DNA of 12,532 nt from JASHVB01 sp049522565 (GTDB lineage: Bacteria; Pseudomonadota; Alphaproteobacteria; Acetobacterales; Acetobacteraceae), in NCBI GenBank assembly GCA_049522565.1, contig JBEKNT010000465.1:1-12532 (forward strand), in the 5' to 3' direction. The notes beneath the pieces are model-generated. The model did no database searches. It had not been told where the DNA came from and saw only the letters and a program-made list of their open reading frames with translations. The position numbers were made by a program, and so were the translations under genes. Below are positions 1 through 5,961 of this stretch, piece after piece (the stretch's first letter is position 1; every line of letters starts with the position of its first letter).

Positions 1-59
1 AAGGGTTCTCCGCGGCCTACGCGGCGATCGTCAAGGCATGCCCGCCGCCGAAAGGTTGA
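1..59 (+). CDS. 3' end of an IalB-like (invasion-associated locus B family) gene, partial
   Basis: Reading from base 3, the frame is open from the window edge to a TGA at 57-59 and gives the tail GFSAAYAAIVKACPPPKG. A GF(S/T)AA(Y) run near the C-terminus is what I remember from IalB-family periplasmic proteins, and in many alphaproteobacteria an IalB-family gene sits directly upstream of rlmN. Both points rest on memory, and only 18 codons are visible, so the family call is an inference. The stop overlaps the favoured rlmN start (TGATG, sharing base 59), which is typical of translationally coupled neighbours and supports the reality of this frame. The alternative is that the short open frame is chance in GC-rich DNA. 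Confidence 0.42.
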   Translation, partial: GFSAAYAAIVKACPPPKG

Positions 60-1288
60 TGGTGGGACCCGCGCCACCCTCACCCGCCGCTTCTCGGCCG
101 CCTCTCCCGCTTGCGGGAGAGGTCGATAGCGGCACCCTCACCGAGGCGGAACGCACGCGCATCCTGGCCAAGTCGGCGCTGTTCGATCCGCCGCCGATCG
201 CGCTGTCGGACGGCCGCCGCGACCTGGTCGGCCTGTCGCGCGCGGAACTCGCCGCGGAACTGGCGGCGATCGGCGAGGCGCCGTTCCGCACCAAGCAGCT
301 CTGGCACTGGATCTATCACCAGGGCGTGACCGACTTCGCCCGCATGAGCTCGATCGCCCGGCCGCTCCAGGCCAGGCTGGCGGAGCGTTTCGTGATCGCC
401 CGCCCGGACACCGTGACGGCGCAGACCAGCGAGGACAGCACGCGAAAATTCCTGTTCCGTTTCCGCGACGGCCAGGAAGCCGAGACAGTCTATATCCCCG
501 ACCCGGAAGAGGACCGCGGCGCCGTCTGCCTGTCCTCGCAGGTCGGCTGCACGCTGTCCTGCCGCTTCTGCCACACCGGCACGCAGACCCTGGTGCGCAA
601 CCTCGGCGCGGCCGAGATCGTCGGTCAGTTCATGGCCGCCCGCGACGCCTACGGCGAGTGGCCCTCGCCCAAGGGGGAGACGCCGCGATTGCTGTCCACC
701 ATCGTGCTGATGGGTATGGGCGAGCCGCTGTACAATTACGCGAACGTCGCCAAGGCGATGACCATCGTGATGGACGGCGAGGGCATTGGCCTGTCGCGCC
801 GCCGCATCACGCTGTCAACGTCGGGCGTGGTGCCGATGATGGACCGCGCCGGGGCGGAGTTGGGCGTGAACCTGGCGGTGTCGCTGCACGCGGTGCGCGA
901 CGACCTGCGCGACGAACTGGTGCCGCTCAACCGCAAATACCCGATCGCCGAACTGATCGCCGCCTGCCGCCGCTATCCCGGTGCCAGCAATGCGCGCCGC
1001 ATCACCTTCGAATACGTCATGCTGCGCGGCATCAACGACAGCGAGGCGGACGCGCGCGAACTGGTGCGGCTGATCGCCGGCCTTCCTGCCAAGGTGAACC
1101 TGATCCCGTTCAATCCATGGCCCGGCAGCGCCTACCAGACCAGTACGCGCCCGGCGATCGAGCGCTTCGCGCGCATCGTCAACGATGCCGGATTCGCCGC
1201 GCCGGTGCGCTCGCCGCGCGGGCGCGACATCCTGGCGGCCTGCGGCCAGTTGCGCACCGCAAGCCGGCGGGTGCGGCCCGCCGCCTGA
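59..1288 (+). CDS. rlmN: 23S rRNA (adenine(2503)-C(2))-methyltransferase / tRNA A37 C2-methyltransferase RlmN
   Basis: A cytosolic radical-SAM enzyme that methylates C2 of A2503 in 23S rRNA and of A37 in some tRNAs, affecting decoding accuracy. Numbered from the ATG at 59, the cluster-binding motif CTLSCRFC has Cys164, 168 and 171. Cys157, seven residues before it in VCLSSQVGC, matches E. coli Cys118. Cys395 in DILAACGQL matches E. coli Cys355, which carries the methyl intermediate. GMGEPLYNY is the SAM-binding glycine motif. At 409 residues it is somewhat longer than E. coli RlmN (384). An earlier ATG at 38 is possible, but 59 is preferred because it forms TGATG with the upstream stop and has GAAAGG at 50-55, though the spacing of 3 nt is short. 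Residues of about 6-22 are encoded by a palindromic repeat. It converges on the MFS gene with an 11-bp gap. Identity is certain; only the start is open. Confidence 0.97.
   Translation: MVGPAPPSPAASRPPLPLAGEVDSGTLTEAERTRILAKSALFDPPPIALSDGRRDLVGLSRAELAAELAAIGEAPFRTKQLWHWIYHQGVTDFARMSSIARPLQARLAERFVIARPDTVTAQTSEDSTRKFLFRFRDGQEAETVYIPDPEEDRGAVCLSSQVGCTLSCRFCHTGTQTLVRNLGAAEIVGQFMAARDAYGEWPSPKGETPRLLSTIVLMGMGEPLYNYANVAKAMTIVMDGEGIGLSRRRITLSTSGVVPMMDRAGAELGVNLAVSLHAVRDDLRDELVPLNRKYPIAELIAACRRYPGASNARRITFEYVMLRGINDSEADARELVRLIAGLPAKVNLIPFNPWPGSAYQTSTRPAIERFARIVNDAGFAAPVRSPRGRDILAACGQLRTASRRVRPAA
75..122 (+). repeat. Family A palindromic repeat lying inside the 5' coding region of rlmN
   Basis: CACCCTCACCC at 75-85 is followed by a perfect 10-bp stem: CCTCTCCCGC at 101-110, a TT loop, and its complement at 113-122. 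The intergenic copy at 2722-2757 has the same stem followed by GGGTGAGGGTG, so this is the same element in the opposite orientation. Here it is translated in frame as a proline-rich stretch containing PPLPLAGEV. The stem is seen directly; that it is an inserted mobile-type repeat rather than ancestral coding sequence is inference. Confidence 0.7.
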
Positions 1289-1299
1289 CGCTGCGCTCC

Positions 1300-2568
1300 T
1301 TATGCAATCACCGGTCGGTGCACGGCGCGGCGGCGACGCACCGGCCCGAGCACGAACAGCGCCAGCAGCACCACGATGAAATTCGTCGCCGCCGCCACCA
1401 CGAACACCGTCTGCCAGTTGCCGGTCTCGCCCTTCAGCACGTTGGCCAGCGGCACCAGCCAGGCCGCGGTGCCCTTCGCCGTGTAGAGCAACATCGCGTT
1501 GGTCGTGGCGAACTTGGGGCCGAACAGGTCGGTGCAGGTGGACGGGAACAGGCTGAAAATCTCGCCCCAGGTGAAGAAGATCAGTGCGGCGCAGATGACG
1601 AACGTCCAGGGGCCGTGGCCGAAATAGCCGAGCAACAGATAGGCGCCGCCGCCCAGGGTGAAGGCGATCGCCATGGTCGATTCGCGCCCGATATGGTCGG
1701 ACACCCAGCCGAAGAACGGCCGCGCGCCGCCGTTCATGACGTTGTCCACCACCAGCGCCACTGACAATGCGCTGCCGCCAAACAGCAGCGCCTGGGAGGA
1801 GAGGCCGAAATCCTTGGCGATCGGCGCGATCTGCGCCGTGGCCATCAGGCCGCTGGCGGAGACCAGCACGAACATCACATAGAGCAACCAGAACACCGGC
1901 GCGCGCAGCACCTCGGCCGGGGTCGCGCTGGTGGCGGATTGCGGCACCTTGGGAGGCGCGGTCTTCGGCATCTCGCCCGGCACCGGCGCGCGCATGATCG
2001 GCGCGATCAGCAGCAGGATGGCGCCCTGGCCGATGCCGAACCAGAAGAAGGCGCTGGCATAGCCGGCGTTCTCGATAAGCAATCGGATCGGGATGACGGT
2101 CAGCGCCGCGCCGGCGCCGAACCCGCCGGCGGTGATGCCGACCGCGAGGCCGCGCCGGTCGGGGAACCACTTCACCGCGTTGCCGACGCAGGTGGCATAG
2201 ATCGCCCCGGCCCCGACGCCCGACAGCGCCGCCCCGACATACAGCGCGGTGAGCGACGCCGCGTAGGCGTCGAGCACCCAGGCGAACGCGACCAGCACCG
2301 CGCCGAAGCCGACCATCATCGGCGGTCCGCGCCTGGGGCCGAGTGCGTCGACGATCCAGCCTTCCACCGGTGTCAGCCAGGTCTCGGTAGCGATGAAGAT
2401 GGAAAAGGCGACCTGGATGCCGGCAACGCTCCAGCCATTCGCCTGCTGCATCGGATTGACGAACAGGGTCCAGGCGTATTGCAGGTTGGCGATCAGGATC
2501 ATGCAGACCAGGCCGAGCCAAAGCTGCGACCAACGGTCGGCTTTCAACATCTTGGGATCGGAAACCAC
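1300..2568 (-). CDS. OFA-family MFS transporter, oxalate/formate antiporter type
   Basis: An inner-membrane secondary transporter of the major facilitator superfamily. The opening RWSQLWLGLVCMILIANLQ and the helix that follows are characteristic of the OxlT group, which exchanges oxalate for formate. Twelve hydrophobic segments are recognisable, with a hydrophilic loop at about residues 193-220. Arg283 in GARPFFGWVSD and Lys365 in LYTAKGTAAW match, in context and spacing (82 residues), Arg272 and Lys355, which bind the dicarboxylate in Oxalobacter OxlT. This makes a dicarboxylate substrate likely. The length of 422 is normal. The start is GTG at 2568, chosen because GGGAGG (complement of 2576-2581) lies 7 nt upstream; an in-frame ATG follows six codons later. 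No frc or oxc genes are in the window, so oxalate use is not shown. It may be co-transcribed with the monooxygenase gene upstream, although a repeat array intervenes. Confidence 0.88.
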   Translation of the reverse strand: MVSDPKMLKADRWSQLWLGLVCMILIANLQYAWTLFVNPMQQANGWSVAGIQVAFSIFIATETWLTPVEGWIVDALGPRRGPPMMVGFGAVLVAFAWVLDAYAASLTALYVGAALSGVGAGAIYATCVGNAVKWFPDRRGLAVGITAGGFGAGAALTVIPIRLLIENAGYASAFFWFGIGQGAILLLIAPIMRAPVPGEMPKTAPPKVPQSATSATPAEVLRAPVFWLLYVMFVLVSASGLMATAQIAPIAKDFGLSSQALLFGGSALSVALVVDNVMNGGARPFFGWVSDHIGRESTMAIAFTLGGGAYLLLGYFGHGPWTFVICAALIFFTWGEIFSLFPSTCTDLFGPKFATTNAMLLYTAKGTAAWLVPLANVLKGETGNWQTVFVVAAATNFIVVLLALFVLGPVRRRRAVHRPVIA

Positions 2569-2595
2569 GGCGTAGCCTCCCGGGAGAGCTTATTG

Positions 2596-2616
2596 TTGTG
2601 AGTGGCACTACCACAA
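2596..2616. promoter_or_regulatory. Interrupted palindrome upstream of the MFS gene, possible operator
   Basis: TTGTG at 2596-2600 and its exact complement CACAA at 2612-2616 are separated by 11 bases, with a further symmetric G/C pair inside. It lies 28 bp upstream of the MFS start codon, where an operator could sit, and it falls in a less GC-rich patch than its surroundings. No regulator gene is nearby and no convincing -35/-10 pair can be fixed, so this is only a candidate site. Confidence 0.2.
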
Positions 2617-2643
2617 ACTTGCGGCGACCGAAAGCAGGTGTTT

Positions 2644-2757
2644 CCTCTCCCGCTTCGCAAGAGAGCGTGGGACAAGGGCTTTTTTCTCCCGCGAAGCGGG
2701 AGAGGGCAGGGTGAGGGCACTCCTCTCCCGCGAAGCGGGAGAGGGTAGGGTGAGGGT
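2644..2757. repeat. Tandem array of three family A palindromic (REP-like) units
   Basis: There are three successive units in one orientation. The first (2644-2665) has a decayed stem. The second (2685-2703) has an 8-bp stem with a GAA loop followed by GGCAGGGTGAGGG. The third (2722-2744) has a perfect 10-bp stem CCTCTCCCGC with a GAA loop followed by GTAGGGTGAGGGTG. The unit spacing is close to 40 bp. It lies between the monooxygenase stop and the MFS start, both on the minus strand, so any readthrough transcript would carry these hairpins, which could stabilise or attenuate the message. No transposase is near; such units are usually mobilised in trans. The regulatory role is inference. Confidence 0.85.
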
Positions 2758-2822
2758 GTTGCGGTCGGCACGCTGCACACTCACCGCAACCGTCGCCCGC
2801 GCATGACGCAGGAGAGGCGCCG

Positions 2823-3965
2823 CTATGCCGGGGCGAACACGCCTTCTTGCATGGGCTCGGGCGCCGGTGCGAGCGCCGCGGCCGGCGGTGCGAACGACGT
2901 GTCGCGTTGCAGCACCGGCAGCACCTTGTCGGCGAACAGCCGCATGCCCAGCTCCGCCTCTTCGTGCGGCATGCCACCGAAGGAGAACTCGGTGATCAGG
3001 TGGTCCAGTCCGCTCAGTTTGTGCAGTTCGGCGATCTTCTGGAGGCAGTCGTCCGGCGTGCCGACCACCTGGATGCTGACATAGAATTCGGTCGCCTTGG
3101 CCTGGCGGGCCGGCTCCTTCATCTTCGCGTAGGTCTGGCCGATCTTCTCATACGACTCGTAGCCTTTGACATTCGTCAGATGGCCGTCGGAGAAATGGTA
3201 GTGGTTGTCGATCGACTCCCACTTCGCGCCGAGCCACTGCATGGCGCGCTCCTGCGCCTCGGCCCGCGACTCGGCGCAGGACACGTTGGTCAGGATCATC
3301 GGCGGGCGGGGGGAAAAACCTTCGGCGGCGGCGACCGCGCGGTAGCGGTGGATGTCGGCCGCGGCCTTCGGCCACTCGTTCTGCATGATCACCAGCATGG
3401 AGAAGCCGAGCTTCGCCATCACATCGACCGAGTCCGGGCTGACCGCGGTGCCGTAGAACCGGCGTTCCGGATGGGAGATCGGCCGAGGCCGGATCGCGGT
3501 GCGCGGGATCTGGAAATACTCGCCGTGGAATTCGAAGCTTTCCTGCGCCAGCGCCTGCTTGATGATCTGCGCGGCTTCGATGAAGCGCGGGCGGGCTTCG
3601 CCCATCGGGATGCGGAAGCCTTCGTATTCCACGCTGGCCGCGCCGCGGCCGAAGCCGAACAGGCAGCGGCCGCCGCACATGATGTCGAGCAAGGCGATCT
3701 GTTCGGCGACACGGATCGGGTCGTGCCACGGCAGCACGATGACCGCGGTGCCAAGCTGGATGCGTTTGGTGCGGCCCGCGTAATACGCCAGTAATTGCAG
3801 CGGCGCCGGCGACATCGCATAGCCGGTGAAGTGGTGCTCCAGCGCGAACAGCGAGTCGAAGCCCAGCGGCTCGACCAGATCGCCCATCGCCATGTGTTCG
3901 TGCACCACCGAGGCGTCGGGGCGGCCCGGCTGGCACAACATGTTCAGCGCCATTCCGACTTTCAT
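2823..3965 (-). CDS. LLM-class flavin-dependent monooxygenase (bacterial luciferase-like)
   Basis: A TIM-barrel flavin-dependent oxidoreductase of the bacterial luciferase family, probably cytosolic and using reduced FMN supplied by a separate reductase. Diagnostic stretches are ALEHHF (residues 42-46, the His pair typical of LuxA-like proteins), GTAVIVLPWHDPIRVAEQ (72-89), and DIMCGGRCLFGFGRGAA (94-110), the phosphate/flavin-binding strand region. The C-terminal 20 or so residues are Ala/Pro-rich and probably disordered. The start is ATG at 3965: MKVGMALNML forms the expected first barrel strand, and GGAGGA (complement of 3974-3979) lies 8 nt upstream; a longer frame to 4028 has no such support. 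The length of 380 is normal. The substrate cannot be read from the sequence; homologues oxidise aldehydes, sulfonates, terpenoids and other compounds. It precedes the OFA antiporter on the same strand, which may indicate shared use of a small organic acid, but this is weak. Confidence 0.9.
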   Translation of the reverse strand: MKVGMALNMLCQPGRPDASVVHEHMAMGDLVEPLGFDSLFALEHHFTGYAMSPAPLQLLAYYAGRTKRIQLGTAVIVLPWHDPIRVAEQIALLDIMCGGRCLFGFGRGAASVEYEGFRIPMGEARPRFIEAAQIIKQALAQESFEFHGEYFQIPRTAIRPRPISHPERRFYGTAVSPDSVDVMAKLGFSMLVIMQNEWPKAAADIHRYRAVAAAEGFSPRPPMILTNVSCAESRAEAQERAMQWLGAKWESIDNHYHFSDGHLTNVKGYESYEKIGQTYAKMKEPARQAKATEFYVSIQVVGTPDDCLQKIAELHKLSGLDHLITEFSFGGMPHEEAELGMRLFADKVLPVLQRDTSFAPPAAALAPAPEPMQEGVFAPA

Positions 3966-4025
3966 GGCTGGGTTCCTCCGGATTACCTTGCGGTGTGGGA
4001 CCGTACTGCCGGGTATGCCGCGTTG

Positions 4026-4152
4026 CAACCTCTCCGGTCTGCGCCGGGCGAGGTTGGCGCGTAGCGCCGGGTGAGGGTGCAGCGGGGCGACCCGATCATC
4101 CTCACCCTCGCCGTTTACGCGTCTTGACCTCTCCGACTGCGTGGGCGAGGTG
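4026..4152. repeat. Pair of degenerate family A palindromic units in inverted orientation
   Basis: The first unit has CAACCTC (4026-4032) pairing with GAGGTTG (4050-4056), then a GGCGC/GCGCC hairpin (4056-4068 region) and GGGTGAGGGTG ending near 4079. The second unit reads the other way: CCTCACCC at 4100-4107, then ACCTC (4127-4131) pairing with GAGGT (4147-4151). The tail motif GGGTGAGGG and its complement therefore face each other. The element fills much of the divergent gap between the monooxygenase gene and the zinc-ribbon gene. The remainder of this 261-bp gap holds a 10-bp palindrome GGACCGGTCC at 4171-4180 and a TATAAC at 4203-4208, but no confident promoter. Confidence 0.5.
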
Positions 4153-4226
4153 TATAAGTTGCCGCCTGCGGGACCGGTCCTGCGATCGGACCATCAGCCG
4201 CTTATAACGATTCCTGCTATTGGGCC

Positions 4227-4943
4227 ATGAACAGGAACAACCGCAGAGCGCTCGCCGATCGCGTCACCCAGGCAGCGGAGACCGCACTGGCGGCGCAGGG
4301 CTACGTGAGCCCCCTCGACGTGCTGGTCGGGATTCGCTGGGCTGATCCTGCAACAGTGAAGCGCTGGCGACAGGGGCAAGCCGAGTGCCTCGAAGCGGTG
4401 GTCCACACAAATCTGCCTCGCATCACCGAGGCCATGAAAATGTTCCGTGCCTGGGCGAAGCAAAGGGGATTGCAGCCCAGCGAATCGCAGTATGTGGCGC
4501 GCACGCCGCAACGCCAGACGTTGCGCTTCAGCCGCAGCGGAGATCCCGCGATCGAAGCGAGCTACCGGACCCATTGGGTGTCGCCCGCACTGTCGGAGAA
4601 AAAGCGCGAACGCCTGGCAGCGCAGGCAAGCCGCCCGCCCGAGCTGGTGGTGATCCAGCCGTTGAATGACACCTGGAAATGCCACCGGTGCGGCGGCACC
4701 GGCAATCTCCTCGTGATGGAAAGTGCCGGCCCGGCATGCCTGCGCTGCGTCGGTCTCGACGACCTCGAATTTCTGCCGGCGGGCGATGCTCTGCTCACCC
4801 GCCGCGCGAAGGCGAAGAGCGCGCGGTCCGCCGTCGTCGTGCGCTTCAGTAGAAGCCGCAAGCGTTACGAACGACAAGGTGCGCTGGTCGAACCACAGGC
4901 CCTGGCCGACACGCAACGCGAGCTTGAAGCGCAGCGCGAGTAA
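4227..4943 (+). CDS. Zinc-ribbon protein of the DUF2293-associated family, apparently C-terminally truncated
   Basis: The function of this family is unknown. Residues 1-90 form a helical, basic, nucleic-acid-binding-like region (GYVSPLDVLVGIRWADPATVKRWRQG, then FRAWAKQRGLQPSESQYV). A zinc ribbon follows with Cys152-x2-Cys155 and Cys171-x2-Cys174. The conserved blocks LEFLPAGDALLTRRA (180-194) and VVVRFSRSRKRYERQG (203-218) come next. I recognise this order from proteins annotated as DUF2293 domain-containing, in which about 100 more residues, including the DUF2293 domain itself, follow. Here the frame stops at residue 238, just after the RYERQG block, in a charged linker. Reading past the TAA the same frame stays open for 33 more codons and continues charged (RAHERHA), as the linker does in relatives, but no DUF2293 domain is found in any frame before livH. 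The gene is probably a remnant; it may still make a stable zinc-ribbon protein. The ATG at 4227 has only a weak Shine-Dalgarno sequence. Confidence 0.7.
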   Translation: MNRNNRRALADRVTQAAETALAAQGYVSPLDVLVGIRWADPATVKRWRQGQAECLEAVVHTNLPRITEAMKMFRAWAKQRGLQPSESQYVARTPQRQTLRFSRSGDPAIEASYRTHWVSPALSEKKRERLAAQASRPPELVVIQPLNDTWKCHRCGGTGNLLVMESAGPACLRCVGLDDLEFLPAGDALLTRRAKAKSARSAVVVRFSRSRKRYERQGALVEPQALADTQRELEAQRE

Positions 4944-5018
4944 AGTCGGGCGCACGAGCGCCATGCGCAGTCGAGACTGACGCACCGGCGCCGCCGCCGG
5001 CATGACGTGGCGGCGTTG

Positions 5019-5037
5019 CTGACGACTCAGTCGTCAG
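5019..5037. promoter_or_regulatory. Perfect 19-bp palindrome upstream of livH
   Basis: CTGACGACTCAGTCGTCAG reads the same on both strands apart from the central base. It lies 25 bp before the livH TTG start and 75 bp after the zinc-ribbon gene's stop. There is no T-run after it, so a Rho-independent terminator is unlikely. The symmetry and position suit a dimeric regulator controlling the liv operon, but no regulator gene is in the window. Chance is unlikely for nine consecutive paired bases, though such arms are not rare in GC-rich intergenic DNA. Confidence 0.35.
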
Positions 5038-5061
5038 GGCAGTAGGCGTAAGGCGCCCCCA

Positions 5062-5961
5062 TTGGCTCGTCCGCGATGCCAGGTTCTTGCACCCGCAGCC
5101 GAGGATGCCAACGCTTGCCACCACCCCGCCGGCCTGCTGATGGGCGCGGTGTACGCGCTGTTCTCCTCCGGTCTCACGCTCATCTGGGGCATGATGAACG
5201 TGGTGAACTTCGCCCATGGCGACTTCGTCATGCTGGCGATGTACGTCGCCTTCTTCGCCTACACCCTGTTGCATGTCGGCCCCGTGGTGTTCATCCCGCT
5301 TGCCGCCGTGCTGCTGTTCGCCCTCGGCGTCGCAGTCTATTTCGGCCTGGTGCGCCACATGGCGAAGGGGCCGATGCTGGCGCAGATCCTCGGCACGTTC
5401 GGCCTCGCGCTGGTGCTGCGCTACGCCGCGTTCTGGGCGTTCACCGCCAACTTCGTCTCACTGCCCGACAATCTGGTCGGCGGCACCTTCGCCATCGCCG
5501 GCCTGCGCATCGAAGCGTCTCGACTCCTCGGCGGCGTGCTGGCGCTGGTCATCACCATCGGCATGCACCTTGTGCTGACCCGCACCATGCTCGGCAGCCG
5601 CATCCTCGCGGTGGCCGAGGACCGTAACGCCGCGATGCTGATGGGCATCCGGCCCGACCGCATGCAAGCCCTGGCCTGGGGTGTCGGCGCCGCCTCCACC
5701 GGCGTCGCGGGAGCGCTGATCGCGCTGTTCTTCTACATCTCCCCCACGGTCGGCGAATCGCTGGCGCTGATCGCCTTCGTCGTGGTCTGCCTGGGCGGCT
5801 TCGGCTCGGTACCCGGAGCCTTGCTCGCCGGCCTGTCGATCGGCGTCATCCAGGCGCTGTCCGCCTACCTGATCGGCGCGGTCTACCAGGACGTCGTGGT
5901 GTATTCGCTGTTCCTGCTGGTGCTCTGGGTCCGGCCGCAAGGCCTGCTCGGCACGACATGA
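5062..5961 (+). CDS. livH: Branched-chain amino-acid-type ABC transporter permease LivH
   Basis: One of the two inner-membrane permeases of a hydrophobic amino-acid uptake (HAAT) transporter. Typical blocks are GLLMGAVYALFSSGLTLIWG (24-43), VNFAHGDFVMLAMY (48-61), and the ATPase-contact region around AVAEDRNAAMLMGIRPDRM (183-201), followed by the helix starting GVGAASTGVAGAL. The end RPQGLLG is standard for the family. The first 23 residues (MARPRCQVLAPAAEDANACHH) are hydrophilic and unlike the short hydrophobic lead that LivH proteins normally have, so the true 5' end may be damaged. The TTG at 5062 is taken as start because AAGG lies 8 nt upstream; the next in-frame ATG (5140) would cut into the first membrane helix. 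It overlaps livM by four bases (ATGA). No substrate-binding protein gene adjoins it. The substrate could be branched-chain amino acids, other amino acids, amides or urea. Confidence 0.88.
   Translation: MARPRCQVLAPAAEDANACHHPAGLLMGAVYALFSSGLTLIWGMMNVVNFAHGDFVMLAMYVAFFAYTLLHVGPVVFIPLAAVLLFALGVAVYFGLVRHMAKGPMLAQILGTFGLALVLRYAAFWAFTANFVSLPDNLVGGTFAIAGLRIEASRLLGGVLALVITIGMHLVLTRTMLGSRILAVAEDRNAAMLMGIRPDRMQALAWGVGAASTGVAGALIALFFYISPTVGESLALIAFVVVCLGGFGSVPGALLAGLSIGVIQALSAYLIGAVYQDVVVYSLFLLVLWVRPQGLLGTT

Noticed and set aside
815..2977. Very long minus-strand open frame (720 codons) crossing rlmN and the MFS gene
   Set aside because: It is a GC-driven shadow frame. Its translation is Arg/Ala/Gly-rich without domain motifs, and it overlaps two well-supported genes in other frames.
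3966..4028. Longer monooxygenase N-terminus starting at 4028
   Set aside because: The added residues are not family-like, and ATG 3965 has a strong GGAGGA at proper spacing with MKVGMALNML as the first barrel strand.
4124..4158. Sigma-70-like promoter TTGACC ... TATAAG ahead of the zinc-ribbon gene
   Set aside because: The spacer is 23 bp, too long for a normal promoter, and the TTGACC falls within a degenerate palindromic repeat.
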